The notes beneath the pieces were generated by a model, which saw nothing but the letters and a program-made list of their open reading frames with translations, was not told the DNA's origin and did not search any database. Below are positions 49,451 to 63,078 of a stretch of DNA of 64,000 nucleotides, one piece after another. The stretch spans positions 17,804,607 through 17,868,606 of the forward strand of contig NC_026656.2 of the NCBI RefSeq assembly GCF_000004075.3, written 5' to 3'. The translations under genes were made by a program, and so were the position numbers. The first letter of the stretch is position 1, and every line of letters begins with the position of its first letter. This stretch comes from Cucumis sativus. Lineage: Eukaryota; Streptophyta; Magnoliopsida; Cucurbitales; Cucurbitaceae.

Positions 49451-52400
49451 ACTACACTGTCGATATTTTCTTTTCTTTGATTATTACTTACACTTTCGTA
49501 ATAAAAATAAAGTAATTTAATCCTTCATTCTTTTTTGCTTAATTTCTTTTTTTTCTTTTGTCGTCCATACACAAAATTAAAAGAAGATCATCATTTTTTC
49601 GTTCCAATACTTTATGAACTGATCGACGGCCAGCCGGTTGGTTTGCAGTTCCCATCGTTTCTTAAGGTTGAGTTAGGAATTGAAGCAGTTTAACGTCAAT
49701 TCAATTTAGTTATTTTCGCATATATTTTCTTCTTTTTCATCCTAAATGATGCATACTTTTTATTTTAACCCTAAATCACTTTCAGTTACCCACGTGACAT
49801 GTACATGATTTTAAAGAAAATTACTTCTTTTTCTTCTTCTAATTCTATTTTGTTTACAAAGAAACTTAACTATAATCCATACAGGAAATACTCTTTCATA
49901 CCTTTCCCTACAGTTTTCATTAATTTGTTTCTTCAAAACAATTAGATGGTTGAGTTTTGGGATTCAACCTCACCCTCTTGAAAGGGAGGTTATATATCAA
50001 TATAATTGAGTCAAACCCATTAACAATTTTAGTTAACACTTGTTAAAAGATTTAAATTAAGTTTTCACTAATGTTTCATGAATATTGAAATTAACACTTA
50101 GATCAAAAGTGGTCATTGGAGGCCTTAAAAAATTTGAGCATCAATATCAAAACTCAAATTTCAAAGTTTAAAAGTAATAATAATAATCTATGGAGAAGCA
50201 AAATATAAGATTTCAGATGCTCATTGATTTGTTCCCATGAATTCAAGAAATTAACTAGAATGGAATTTACTAATTAACAAGTACTTAACCTTAAAATGGT
50301 AATTATGATTTTAATTTGAAGTTCGAACCTTTATTTTTAATCAGTATGACATATGTACTTTAATCCCTCTATACACCTTATACACTAAAAAATGTATACC
50401 CACAAAAACTTTAAAACCCAAATTAAATTTAAAAGAAATTAAAGGATGTGATACAACTAAAGTTTTGCTTTTCATATATATATTTTGTGATCAGACTTAA
50501 TTCACCCACCTGTTTGTTTATTGCACAAATATTTTGGTAAATCAGAAATTGCTTTAACCTCAGTATTAACATTTTTTAGAGTTCTCAATACTGTTTTAAT
50601 TAAGAAGGGTAGTTAAATGATAAAATTGTTTTGCACTCAGAACCCTAATTTACATGTTGATTATGATTATGTTGAACAATGGAGTAACTTTAATTTAGCT
50701 CGTTTTAATTGTTTTAAAGAAATTATCGTTACGTATCTTAAACTTCATTGAATTCCGTCAAAAGAAAACAAACTTTCAATAATTTTGTCTTATTTTTCAA
50801 ACTATTTTGAAGTAATCTTTTCATACTAGACTCCAAGCTGTGTTATATCTCTCTCTTTGCCTTGTTTGGATTAACTTTTGAATTACCCATTAACTCATTA
50901 TGCCCTATCCAACAATCTCTCTTAATGTTCTTATGTTCAATCATCTTGTAAAAATTCTGGTATCCACATTAAACTTTAATTCCAAAACAATCTAATATTG
51001 AAAAAAAAAATCTATAAAATAATAGTTTAGAAATAGAAATTTATACATGGAAGATTTGAATAATGTTGCATGAGTACAAGTGTTCAAGCTTTAAAATAAA
51101 TTAAATTTGAAATAGACATGCAATTTTTTAAAATAAAGATGACTAAAATAATTTTTTTTTTTAAAAAAAGGTTATGTCAAAGTCAAAATTTACCGTTCAT
51201 TTCCTTTCACATGACCATGAAATAGGGAAAATTATAGTGCATGTTTGGAAGATTAACATTGGATACTATCTCAGTTTTATGGTTTGTAATTAAAATAATA
51301 TATTATATAATAAGCACAGTAATGTATTAAATGTTGATTATAAAATTAAAATATGTATTAATATTCTTAAAATTCCTATTACTTTTCCCACAATAGTTTC
51401 CAACAATTGATCTCAAACATCTAACTTAGCTAATTGATATTAGCACCCAAAAAAAAAAAAAAAAAAAAGACTATAGATCACTTAGAGACATTTTTGTTCC
51501 TAAGACCATAAAATCTAATAAGTTTAATTTTTCAAAGGTTTAAAATAACAACATCAAAAAAACCTTTAGAAGTTTATTTTAAACCATTTATTTTTATTAA
51601 AAGAATTTAAATAAAAATCAACCATGCTTACTTAAAAATACAGAAAGAGAATAAGCCATATTTTGTGTGCAATAAATATAATTAAACAAAAAAGATTGCA
51701 TCACTAAGAAGTCACTACTTAACTAACACGTTCAACATACTGTGCAAAAAGTACACATTGTGTACTTACCATTCAATTGTTTCGAAGGATATGAAATTTT
51801 AAATTAATTTATATTAACGTATCATATATAATTATCACATTCTGTATTTTATGAATTATGACCGAAAGTAAATTAAGTATACAAAGACAAATTAAGTACC
51901 TGTAAAATAAAATTTTGTTTTATACATAACCATTCATAGCACCCATTGATAAAGTATCAAATATCAATTTATATATATATAATTAAACTATTTTTCAATT
52001 TAACATGAAGTATTTGATTAGTTTTTGGTTGAGAAATAAAAACACTATAATCTTTTAGAGTACAAAAGTATGGTAGAGAAAAAAAATGATTAATTACAAA
52101 ATCAGGTTGAATAATTATTTGATTTTTGAAAATATATAATCTTACAAACTATACTTCAAGTGAAGTGTTTAAAACTAAGTTAAGAATTCTAATATTTTTT
52201 TAAAAGAAAAGTAATAAAACTATTTTTGAAAACGTCCTCTCAACATGGATTTAAATAAAAGCAAAATATATAGGGAGAGATTCTAGAGGGAAAGGATGAA
52301 GTGTTCTTGACCTTGAAATAGAAAAAAAAAAAAAAAAACTTTTTATAGTCTAATAAAAAGACAATTTAAAGTCTAATATTTTCCTTTTTCTTTTCATACA

Positions 52401-53400
52401 TTTAATTGAATTTATAAATGTACATATTAAATAGATGCAATTAATAATAATATAAGATATTTTTAAAGTAGGTTTTGAGGACAAAATTTAGAGTTGGGGA
52501 AGGGAAGCACATAAACCACAAAAGTAATTGAGAAGGCAAGTTGGATGATATAATAAGGGTTAGCATTTGAGTGATCCAAACATCCCTTTTTTGGGCTTCG
52601 TCTGCCTCTTCCATCCACAAATCCCACTGCCCATTGCCCATTGGGTAGTTGAGTAAATTGACTGAAAATAACATTTTTTTTTTATTAATTATTGTTGTTA
52701 TTGTTATTGTTATTGAAAATGATAATTGCATATAATGGACAAATTTTATTTTCAAAATATTGTGATGTAACAAAGCATTCATTTTATATAAACAAATAAA
52801 ATGATAATACATGCTATTTAGACTTTGTTTTGTTTGGTCTATTTCTAATATTGGCTACAAAATAAACTTGATTATATAATTTATCTTTTTCTCTCCCAAT
52901 CTCTAAATGATGCCTACCATTGAAAAAATATGAGAGTAAATAAATTCAACTGCCAAAAGTCGACCAAAAATTTAAAAAAAATGAAATACTTATCAAACAG
53001 AAGTTTGAAAAAGCTACCAACAGGTGTGATATGTCATAATTAAAAGCTATATTTGGTATGTATATATATATATGCATGTATATGTATGTATACACACATA
53101 TATAAGGCACGTTATTTGAACAAAAACAATCTGAAACACACATTCAAACGTGTCATGACTCATGACAGATAATTATTGAGTGATCACAATAAATAATGAA
53201 TTACAAAGAAAAAAGAATGAAAAGAATTGCATGGTGCCATCTCCACGTACGTACGCTTTTCTAATCTTCTGTTGCCATGTGAACAAACATAGACCAATTA
53301 TATTGCATTAACTTTACTTCAAAATATATTTCCCTAGTTCTTTTCGATTGATTTTTTTTAATAACTAAAAGATCTTTTTTTAGGAATTACCATCTTTGTT
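49451..53400. other. Intergenic region, no gene seen
   Basis: About 4 kb of AT-rich DNA with A-runs (about 51450-51468 and 52321-52337) and short TA runs. The first ~250 bp should be the PSK-like 3' UTR and the last part the V-ATPase G 3' UTR. The frame at 52441-52812 (minus) has no family motif. Confidence 0.6.
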
Positions 53401-53996
53401 CTAAGTTCTTGGAGATGTAACATATTGGAGAAGCATATTAACAACATCCTTTGAAACTCTTGCGGATGATTCCTTCAAATTATCGATCTTAACGTTGGTT
53501 TCCTCTTCCAGCCTTTGTGTATAGGACCCAGCACTTGACTATGATTACAAAAATTTTAACATGTGATTAGTTAATGTTCTCCCATTTTAAGATGAACATC
53601 TCTACACCACAATGATATCTAATAATTTAAGTTGTAATTTTTGCCCACAAGTTTTAAGTCCAAGACAAAGAATCAACGATGCAGCTCCAAATTAGACATT
53701 CTTACCTCAGAAACTTTCTTTTGATATTCGGCCTCCAAATGAGCACGATAATGGGCAACTTCTCTTTCAGCTTCGTCTTTAGCTTGTTTAAGTCTCGCCA
53801 TCTTCACTGCAATTGTGAAAATGAAAAATTGATTTTTAAAAAGAAAAGAAAAGAACATTTATCCAAAGGATTTAATTGATAATATGGAAAGTGATTATTA
53901 GAAGATACTGTTTCTAGCTGTGGATACGACTTGTTGGGCATCTTGTTCTGCAGTTAGTAGCATTTGAATGCCACCTTGTCCTCTAAATGGATCCAT
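53401..53996 (-). CDS. VHA-G: V-type proton ATPase subunit G
   Basis: Three exons, 53996-53909, 53806-53706 and 53538-53401, GT-AG, phases consistent, 108 residues (family usual length about 110). The N terminus [18 protein letters not shown] is the conserved plant subunit G start. Exon 2 gives the charged helix with [19 protein letters not shown] and EYQKKVSE; exon 3 ends [18 protein letters not shown]. Subunit G pairs with subunit E as a long coiled coil to form the peripheral stalk of the V1 sector, holding the pump against rotation at the vacuole and endomembranes. The three-exon layout and all conserved blocks are present, so it should be functional. Confidence 0.96.
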
Positions 53997-56900
53997 TTTT
54001 TTCTATCTATAATGAGTTTGATTTTGGAGATATCGTTGATGTTTAAAATCAAAATGGCCTCAAAATGTTTGGAATGTGATTGGGGATTGGATTTTCATTG
54101 TTCATCCCATTTTTTCATTTTCCTAAATTAAACTCACAAAATCCTCCTTCCTTTAAGGGCTTTAGTTTTAGAATCGGTCAAGTTTTCATTGAGCAACGAG
54201 CACATAGAAAACCCTAAATTCAAACCATATACTATTTAGTGGATTTTTTTTCTAAAAAATTTACAACAGAGAAATATATTATCAAATTTATATTTTAATA
54301 ATTTTCTCAATCTATTTCTAACCATTGTTTCTCAATTTTGATTGAATAAGTCCTACAAAATAGCCTTACAATTTGGGTTATGTTCCAACTAGTTCATTTT
54401 CAAAAAATGTTGACAAATAGAAAAAAGAAAGCATAATAAGTATTATAGTAATTGAATTCAACCTTCAAAACTTTAATAAAAATAATTAGACTTTTAACCC
54501 TAAAGTTCACTATAATAGTAAAAATTTAATCTACCTACCATAAAAATTAAATTCTCAAACTTATATAATAAATACATTATAAACATATAAGTGAAATTAA
54601 TACTTTTTACAAATTGTTAAAAAAATATCAAACATATTGAAAATTTATTAAAAGAAATACAATTGCAGTTTCTTTTTAAAAAATCAAATATTGCAAAGAC
54701 TGATATCTATAAATTGAGAGTCACAGGCCTAATATCATTTGCAATTAAATTGATATAGTATTTAATGCACAGATCAAATCACAATATTAATTTTATACAT
54801 AATCTTACATAATATCAAAGGCGTGTTAGAATAATAAACTCTCAAAGATATTTACAATAATATAATATTATTCATTTTAAGTATACACCTTCCTGGTTTT
54901 ACGTTTTGTTATTCTTCAAAAGATTACATATGATAAATACCGTTTTTATTTTGAAAATAAAGAATCCAAGATAATCGGAGGTGTTAGAAGTAATAATATA
55001 TATATATATATATGGTGAAAACACATATACTAAAAGAAAAAGAATTAATAAAATCGATCTTTTTATTTGACAATAAAAAAAAAAAGAGAGGAATAAATGG
55101 GGAGAAAAAAAGGATGGATTTGTTAGAAGAACACATGATTTGGGAGAAGGTGAAGGGGTTTGGGGTGGGTCACGGGTAAAGTACTCGTGTCTGATAATTA
55201 CCCAACCCCGTTTCCACTTGCTGTGCACGTGACTGTAGTTATAACATCTTCAAAGGGTTAATTTATTCATTTCCCAAAAGTCCGTGCTGCTAAAAAGGAA
55301 ACCATAATTTTAAATCCTAAATTTTCATTCTTTTAACCTTTTTTTTCTTTCAATGCCTGAAAGTCGAGGTGTTCACGTGGCAAACACTCGGTCAAAAGCA
55401 CACTAAACAAGAATAAAATTGTAAAACACATACACACACTTTTCAAAGACATTATTCTATTTCAGATTATTTCAAATTAAATGTTCAAATTATTAATAAA
55501 ATTATATATATATATTGAAAATAGTGTACTGTGCAGTCACAGACAGCCAAAAGCAGAGGGACAGTTCAATTTGGGTATAATGAAGAGAGAGAGAGATGAA
55601 GAGATAGAGAGAGAAACAAGGAAGAAACAATACCAAATGAATGGGTTTATTTATTCAAATTTAATATGCTGAAGAGAGAGAGAGAAGAATTGAGACAATC
55701 AACGGTATGGTTTAAAGAAATTACTAGGAATTTTAAAAGTAATTAGACTTCATATATTGATATCTAAAAGGAGAGTTCTAAAAAATATCTCAATTTTATT
55801 TCTAAGAAATATATGCTTAATTTTTATTATTTTTGTATTATTTATTAAAAGATGATTTTTTTTTAATTACTTATAAAGCAGGTAGGGAGCCTCATTGATT
55901 AAAAACTTGATACTTTTAAAAGAGGAAAAACTTAAGACTAAAAATTCAAGAATTGGCCAACTGCATTTCACACCCTCCAATGTGGTTTTATTTTAAAGTG
56001 GTGGTTGAACCTTCACTAGTCAATCAAACCAAACCTTGTTCATCCACCAACAAATGTTCATCAATTCTCACACTCTCATTCTATGATGCTATCCCCCCCT
56101 TTTTCTCTTTCCTCCTTTGCCCTTTTCTTTCTTTTCAATATTTTTTAGGCCCTACCTTTGTTGTCTTCTTCTGTTTTATGTTTTTAAGGTTCAATTATTT
56201 ATTTGTTCACTCCTACAAAATTACACGTGTCATATCATCACACAAAAGTATATTATGAACCAATTTTCTGTTGCTTGATTCCTTTTATCCTAATCATCTT
56301 CATAAACTCAAAGTTTAGACGTAGTTAAAATTTATAAACATTTAATCATGTTGATCTATGTTCTATATTGTCAAATTCATAATCAAGAAGAAACACAATT
56401 CAATATAATAATGATACAACAATATGGTGAGTAAACTTAATCATGCATGAAGAACTTTTCGAAGAGATTGGTCCTAACAAAAAAAATATAAATGTAAATA
56501 AAATAAGCCATCCCTTGTAACAAGAAAATTTTGCTTTTTAAAAAAGTAATTTTTTTACATTAAAAAAATACAGTTTTATAGGGACGAGTCTTTGTTTTTG
56601 CTTTTGTATAACTTTCATTTCTCTCTCTCTCTCTCTCTTTCTCTGTGGCCAAACTCAGTCAAAGCATAGTTTATCAATTATGAAGCTTGGCTGTTGTCCA
56701 GGATTCTTTGACCACAAAAAAATTAATAAAGAAAATAAAAAAGAATACAAATCTGCATTATTTGATATTTCTGCCTTTTCCCGAACAAAGAATCAACACT
56801 TGCCGGAATACCGGAAAAGAATATTCCGGTCATTGATCAACGTCAATTCAATTGAAGAAAATAAGGAAAAACATATAACAGAAAAAGCAACAAAACATAG

Positions 56901-57033
56901 GAATCAAAACTTGCTCCTCGCCTTCATTCACATTCACAAGACTGTTTGAAGAATCTCAATCATGCATAATAAACAAAAATAAAAAGAAAAAGAAAAGAAA
57001 AGGGGTGTATGAACAATTTTGACAAGCTATCTT
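53997..57033. other. Intergenic region, no gene seen
   Basis: Between the V-ATPase G promoter and the 3' end of the U-box gene. Contains a TA run (about 54994-55013), a GA-rich patch (about 55585-55686), a CT run (about 56621-56642) and a CACGTG at about 55226. Frames at 54899-55228, 55953-56258 and 56680-56949 show no known domain and I do not call them. Confidence 0.6.
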
Positions 57034-58401
57034 TTATTGTATAGTTCTCGTAAGCTTACATTTAGAAATGAAGATTGAATCTGGGTAATTTAGACTACAC
57101 AATTTTAATAGCTCTGCAGATCTCTGTTTCAGCTCTGGATTGCACCCACTTTGTATTACAAGCAGCAATTTTGCTGCTAATCCAGCTTCCACTGCGAGCA
57201 CCGCACATTCCTCTGGTGCTAGCTTGAACACTGCCCATAAAATCGACAACGCAAATTGAGTACAAATCTCTGATACTTTCATCAACAATTTCACCAAATT
57301 TCTAATCGTATCTTCACAATTCTTCAACGCTAATCTCCCCTCTGGAAGGGATGACAAAACGTCGAGAATATAAAGCGCCGATTCCAAGCAATCGGTGTTT
57401 AAGTTAGAGAGGGTGCCGCCGAGTTTCGCAACGGCGCCGATGCTAACGAGTTGCTTCCTGATTGGTTCGTTTGAACAGAGTGTTCGGAGTAGACTGAGTC
57501 CGGCGGTTACACCATTTGGGTGTCTCTGATCCTTCACCATTCTCAACAATCCGACGAGGAGACTTAAACTCGAAACGTCCTCCGTTTTTAAATCCTCACC
57601 CACGATCAACATCTTGAAGAATTTCGTACAATTAATCTTGGTTTCGATGGACCCTTCATTTAATATATCTGCAATTAGAGATATTCTGGTGGGTTGAATC
57701 AGATTCTTCTTTAACTCTGAATTTAGATCTAAATTCACCAGGATTCCCACGGCTTCGGACCCGACTGCGTGGGAAGTGAAAGAACCCAAAAGAGAAGATA
57801 TTAGAGCGACACCGCCGTTGTCAACCACCATCTTCTTAGCGGAGGAATGGGTAATGACGATATGTCGGAGATCTTTGAGGGACTGAACCCTAGCTTGACC
57901 TTTGACCTTTTTCAACGAATCCAAAAGCTCTAAAACTCTCCCTTGCACATCCTCTGATCTCTTCTTCAATGCTAAATACTTCTGGGAAAACCAGGTGTGA
58001 ATCAACTGGTGAAGGGTCCGATTCGGTGTGACGGAATCGTCCCAAAGCTCTTGCATTGTTGTGGGACAAGTTAAATGCCCCAAAGAGAACCATTTCAGAA
58101 TGTTAGACCGCTCGTAGGTTTGGCCTGAGCAGAGGGTCACTGGATCTTGCATGGGCTCGAGAGAGATTGGACAAATGAACACCGATGGAACCTCTACAGA
58201 CGATTCCAACTCCTCAATCATCTCCTTCAGATCCAATTTCTCTCCACCCCCACCGCCTCCGCCTCCGCAAATGATCCCACCGCCTCCACCGAGAATCCCA
58301 TCTTTGACCACAGTTTCCAGATCTAGGATCTGCGTACCGCAGCCAACGACGAGCTTCGGATCCCCTTCTCTCCAAGTAGTAGCAGGCTGGTACATCGGCA
58401 T
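57034..58401 (-). CDS. PUB30: U-box E3 ubiquitin ligase with ARM repeats (PUB30/31 type)
   Basis: Single exon, 455 residues, starting MPMYQPATTW. The in-frame ATG at 58488 is rejected because conserved family members start with MPM. A Gly-rich spacer (about 38-52) precedes the U-box at about 71-145, with FICPISLEPMQDPVTLCSGQ, TYERSNILKWF, CPTTMQELWD and TPNRTLHQLI. The rest (about 150-440) is alpha-helical ARM repeat, ending FISKCKLTRTIQ, identical to what I recall for Arabidopsis PUB30 and PUB31. The U-box recruits the E2 enzyme; ARM repeats choose substrates. PUB30 and PUB31 have been tied to salt and drought responses, but the job of this copy is inferred. No intron, like its homologues. 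Confidence 0.95.
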   Translation of the reverse strand: MPMYQPATTWREGDPKLVVGCGTQILDLETVVKDGILGGGGGIICGGGGGGGGEKLDLKEMIEELESSVEVPSVFICPISLEPMQDPVTLCSGQTYERSNILKWFSLGHLTCPTTMQELWDDSVTPNRTLHQLIHTWFSQKYLALKKRSEDVQGRVLELLDSLKKVKGQARVQSLKDLRHIVITHSSAKKMVVDNGGVALISSLLGSFTSHAVGSEAVGILVNLDLNSELKKNLIQPTRISLIADILNEGSIETKINCTKFFKMLIVGEDLKTEDVSSLSLLVGLLRMVKDQRHPNGVTAGLSLLRTLCSNEPIRKQLVSIGAVAKLGGTLSNLNTDCLESALYILDVLSSLPEGRLALKNCEDTIRNLVKLLMKVSEICTQFALSILWAVFKLAPEECAVLAVEAGLAAKLLLVIQSGCNPELKQRSAELLKLCSLNYPDSIFISKCKLTRTIQ

Positions 58402-59496
58402 TTTGGAAAAACCCTTTTGAGAAAACTGAAGATGAATCTGAATTTGATAAATGAAGAGATTAAAATCTCGTAAAAAAAAACAGAGCAAAGTTGAACAGGG
58501 AGACCAGAAGAACGTGTGGGAAGAAAAAGTGAGGAAGAAAAAACAGAGAGAAGAGAAAACGGAGGAGGGTTTGTTTGTTTGTTTCTTCTTTATCTTTTTT
58601 GCTTTCGCCTTCCTACACTACACTGTCACTCTCATTGACAATCACAGGCAGCAATGTTTACTCACTTTGTTGCTTTTTTTTCCCCCCTCTCTTACTTTAT
58701 CTGAAACTTTTCTTCTTTTTCCTCTGTGGTCAAAAGGATATCTCCTTCTTCTTCTTCTTCATTACACTATCAATCATCATGATGACCAAAAGAAAAGATG
58801 AAGGCCAAGAGATTTTTCGCTTCCCCAATTCCAAAGCTTCCTCTTCAAGACTCTCAAAAAGGGAGAAATTAAATAATAATAACCAAAGTCCAGATTAGAA
58901 AATTATGACCCACATCCAAAAAAGAAAACTTGGGATGCCATAGACCCACTCACTCAAACCCAGCAGAGAAGGAAGAAGGAGGAGGAGGAGGAGGAGGTGG
59001 AGGAGTAAAGAAAGGTGGAGGGAAAGGGAAAGAGAGATTTGTTTATCTTCTGTACTGTTCACAGACTGTCCCTCCCAAGTCCCATCTTGGTCTTTAGAAA
59101 GAAGGAAAATAATAATAAAATAAAAAGCGATGAAGGAAAATGGATATTACTGGATATAACAGGTTGTTTTACTGCACAAGGACCGTGCACCACACGTGCA
59201 GTTCACTCTTCTCTCTGCACCAAAAAAAGTATATTATTACTCCAAGAAAACTTTTGCTTCGCTTTGTGGTAGTAGGGTCTTTCATTATTATTGACTAATT
59301 AAGCCTTAATTTCTACATTTGTGCTGGCGTTCCCACACATAACACCTCAATTCCCATTCCAATTCCAATTCCAATTCCATCCATCCACCCACCACTTCAA
59401 TAATTCTCCCCTTCCAACTCCAAACAACTCATCCACCTTCAGTCATTCAAGCTAATCTTCTTTTAACTTTGGAGTTCTATGATTGAGAGCAACAAA

Positions 59497-59517
59497 ATAT
59501 ATATATATATATATATA
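59497..59517. repeat. (AT)n microsatellite
   Basis: Perfect 21-base AT run. Confidence 0.85.
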
Positions 59518-60071
59518 GTGCATAGATAGTTGGTGTCCTCCTAATCTCTACAAGAAGTTATTATTGAATCCTTTATCCTCGAACTAAATAGCCCTTTTGA
59601 AGTAAGATTTCAAAAGCCTAAATTAATGCAAATAGGTCAAAACGAAGGTCCAAAAGAGAAGAGGGGAAAAAATGGAGGGCCTTTGAGAAAGGAAGAAATG
59701 AGATGGAAAGTGGAGAAAATATTGAGAAGAAAAGAAAAACAAAGAGAGATGGATGTGTGCATGGTGGTGGGAGGGACACGTGTCAGAAGATAAATGGAAA
59801 AGTGGGAGTTGGAATGTACGTAGGAGGGAGAGGGAAATGATAGAGAGAAGCAAAGTAGTGAAAAAGCAGAGAAGAGAGAGAGAGAGAGGGATTTTGGATT
59901 TGCTAAACGAGGCATTATAAATGAATAAAAAAAAAAAACGGTCTTCTAGATCTCAGAATGCTCCACCTGCAGTCAAAGCAGCTGAGCTGGCACTCTTTAC
60001 AAAGCCACGCTCTGCTGGGGTCCACCACTGGATCCCCTTCACTTCCTCTTCCCGTTTCCCGTTCCCATCAT

Positions 60072-60106
60072 ATCCCCATTCCCCCATTCCCCCATTCCCC
60101 CATTCT
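60072..60106. repeat. CCCCCATT short tandem repeat
   Basis: About four 8-base units (cccccatt) in a row, within a longer C/T-rich stretch from about 60040 to 60125. Confidence 0.8.
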
Positions 60107-62628
60107 CCCTTTCCCATTCCCCCTCCTCAGATGACAGATCTCATCTCATTTCCTCTTTTTTCATATACTATTTGTTTATTTCATTAAATATTCATATGTT
60201 TTGATTTTCAATATCTAATTGATTCGTTGCTGCTTCATCTTATCCTCTTTCCACCCTCACTCTCTTCATGGATTTCCTTCCTTCTCTCCTTTACTTGGGC
60301 CTTCTTCAGGCCTACTTTAACTTCTTTCCATGGGCCTTACACTCTTTTACTTCTCTCCTTACAAAAACAAAAACGTAATTGCAAATATTGCTATTAAATT
60401 CAAAATAATAAATTTAACCGATTTTCGATAGACAACTTAACAGATTTGGCTATATTTACAAAAAAATTTAAAATAATATTATATATTTAATTATTTGATT
60501 ACTCTAATAAATAATGCTCGTGCCACGTACTTGTTGTGTTGCGTCCAATTAATCACAATTATGCAAGTCATTCATCACTCAATTTATAGCTTACAAATCT
60601 ATACACAAAAGTTTAATATTTTATTATGGTTGGACATAAAGTCTTTTATTCAAATAAGGAATGCATTTTGGTATTAAACATGTTCTTTCACTGGAAGATT
60701 AACATCCCATTTGATCTAACCAAACTTCTCTGCAACCTATAATCGTTCTGTTTCCATTCTGCTACCTACCAATAATTTCAATCATTTAAAATCACTTTAT
60801 CTCTCGTTGCATCAACAATAAATTGTATTGAAAGTTGAATTAGGGTTTAATATTAAATGGGCTACATAGTCTGTACTAGGACTATTGATTAGAGTTTGGT
60901 ACACATTTAAGTAATCTAATCTAATTAATCAGGATCTCAATTCAATGGTTATAGGTCTGATGAAAATTAAATACTAATTAGAGTCGTTTATACAAAGTAT
61001 TCAATTTGTACTCTATTTGGAAAGTTATGATCATCTTTTTCTTTTTGTTTATTGTGTTGGTTGCATATGTTAGAAAGGGATAGAGCTAAAATCAATTGTT
61101 ATTTTCTAAAATTTTAATTTTTCTTAGGATTTAAATTAAAATACATTTTATTTTCAAATTTAGATGCAGATGAAAAGTATTTTTTAGAAAATAAAAAAAT
61201 AGAATATTTAAAATGAAAAATAAAACAATGCTCAATGATTTTTTTTTTTAAAAAATTTAACCGATAGAGTTATTTCTAAACATAGCAATCAAAATATTTA
61301 AAATATCACAATATAGATCAAAAGAGTTACTATATATATGTTTAGATGATAGATATGAATAGACTAGTATTTTACTTGTAAATAATTTTTGTAAAACAAG
61401 TTTAAATTCATAAGTTACAACTCAGATATTTTGTAAAACTCTAATTGAGCATTTAATTTGCTTAGATTAACAATTGTGATACTTTTTCTTTTAAGACAAT
61501 AGTGATAATTGAAGTCTTCAGAACACTCAATTAATTGAAAACAAAATATGCCACACTATCTAATCTCATCATTTCATCTAAATTTCTCATCAATATTCCT
61601 AACAAATAAAAATCTACTTGATAATATAGTATCACAATTAATGATTGTAATTTGAAGATATGAATACTAGTGGTAATATCAACATGTCGACCAATATTTT
61701 GATGAGAAATTCTATTAAAATGGAAATAGGGGAGGGAATATGAACAAAACCCAATGAATAATTGAATAAAGAAAGAAAAGAAGAGTCGAAAAGTAAGAAA
61801 TTAGTTAAGGAGGGGGCGGCTTTGTTTTAAATTATAATTGTGGTTGGAGGTTTCTACCAAATTGTAGCGCTTCTCTAGAAGACGTGTATTACCATTTCTA
61901 TCTATTTCTTTGCGGCTGTCAATAGGAGGAATTGAATCTTTATGATCTTCATGCGTTTGAATTGTAAATCAACCATATTACTTTACTATTATACTATATA
62001 TCATTTCAGTTCCACATTTCTACCATGGTTGTATTCAATTATTAAGGCTGAAGGTGAAGACCAAAACATTTTTTAACCATCAGAGAGGAAAGAAACTTGA
62101 AGAAAACGGAGTGACAAAGATCTTTATAGTATAAAAAACAGAAAACAGGTTTTGTAATTTGTAAAGAAAGGAAAGAAAAGAAAGGAAAGAAAAGAAAGAA
62201 AAACTTTTTTCTTTTTAGTTTTAAAAAGTTGACTAAGGTGAATTTCACCCAAATCCGATTCAAAATTCAAAATTCAAAGTTATAATCTACCTTTCTTTCT
62301 TTATGTTTGAGAGGGCAATGATTCATTCATCTAGATGAATTGGATAAGGTTTAAGAACATTTAAAACTCACATGTTGGAAAACTTCACATGTCAACTCCA
62401 CCATTATTTCAACTCTGGCCGACGTCTTACGCCAGAATTCCCCCACCTGCTCGGTCCCATCCCCCAATTTCCTCCAAATCAGTGTGCTTTCAATTCTCCC
62501 TTTTTCTTCCTGATTTCGTTTCTCAAATCTGATTTATTCCATCCATCTATCAAATTTCGATTCTAATCAACCGTTTCTGCTTCAAAATCTCTTTCAGTCA
62601 TTTCATCGAACACTGGTGGGTTTCCGAA

Positions 62629-63078
62629 ATGAAAACCAAAAACGCACAAAATCAAAACAAATTCATCCGATTCGTTACACTACCCATCAGAGCTCTAGGG
62701 AAAGCCAAGGATTTCTATGTAAAAAGCATCATGGATTGTGCTCCCAGAGTCTCTCATGGTTACCCATCTGGCCAATTGCCCATCTTGCCCAAAAGCTACA
62801 GCTCTCGCTCTTGCAGATCCAATGAAACCGACGATTTCAGAGAGCTTGTTAAGGCCGCCTCCGTTAGAAGCTTGGATATTAAAGATATCGATGCTGATAT
62901 TCTTTATCCACAGAGGCAAAGACAATCCAAAGGATTGCCTAAAAGTTGCAGTGTTGGAATGGGTAGGATTGATGAGGATACTGCTTGTGAATTTGAAGAA
63001 GGCGTTGAAGATAAAGCTCATTTGGCTTATCCAAGAAGTAAAAGCTACGCTGTGACTAATTCAAATTCTGGGTTTTGA
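62629..63078 (+). CDS. Small plant-specific protein of unknown function
   Basis: Single exon, 149 residues, basic N terminus. Recognisable blocks of a plant protein family I cannot name: NKFIRFVTLPIRALGKAKDF (residues 11-30) followed by YVKSIMDCA, then ELVKAASVRSLD (about 71-82), LPKSCSVGMGRIDE (about 102-115) and a C-terminal LAYPRSKSYAVT. Arabidopsis has proteins of similar size with the same order of blocks (F-R-I-I-K-PIRAL-KARD, RAASVRSL, LPKSSSVGM-RI, YPRSKS-AV). No signal peptide, membrane segment or catalytic motif is seen; the R/K-x-x-S sites (SRSCRS, RSKS) suggest phosphorylation. The first ATG of the frame is used, and the 5' flank is CT-rich. Function unknown. Confidence 0.82.
   Translation: MKTKNAQNQNKFIRFVTLPIRALGKAKDFYVKSIMDCAPRVSHGYPSGQLPILPKSYSSRSCRSNETDDFRELVKAASVRSLDIKDIDADILYPQRQRQSKGLPKSCSVGMGRIDEDTACEFEEGVEDKAHLAYPRSKSYAVTNSNSGF

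Larger units (their letters stand above)
58402..62628. other. Intergenic region, no gene seen
   Basis: The first ~400 bp hold the U-box gene 5' UTR and promoter, rich in CT and AG runs. Other contents: a GGA run (58975-58997), CACGTG at about 59195, ATTCC repeats (about 59355-59380), a (TA) run (59497-59517), a CCCCCATT array (60072-60106) and AT-rich DNA up to 62.2 kb. The upstream part of the next gene contains a GAAA-rich patch (62164-62206). Frames such as 59921-60187 and 58451-58801 lie in simple sequence and are not called. Confidence 0.6.

Noticed and set aside
52304-52315. ttcttgaccttg, like the start of tasiARF from TAS3
   Set aside because: Only 12 bases match, there is no tandem second copy and no miR390 site nearby.
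56680-56949. 89-residue plus-strand frame with a mixed composition
   Set aside because: Better composition than other spurious frames but no motif, no splice partner and no homologue I recognise.
58402-58488. 29-residue N-terminal extension of the U-box protein
   Set aside because: Family members begin MPM, and the extension has no conserved feature.
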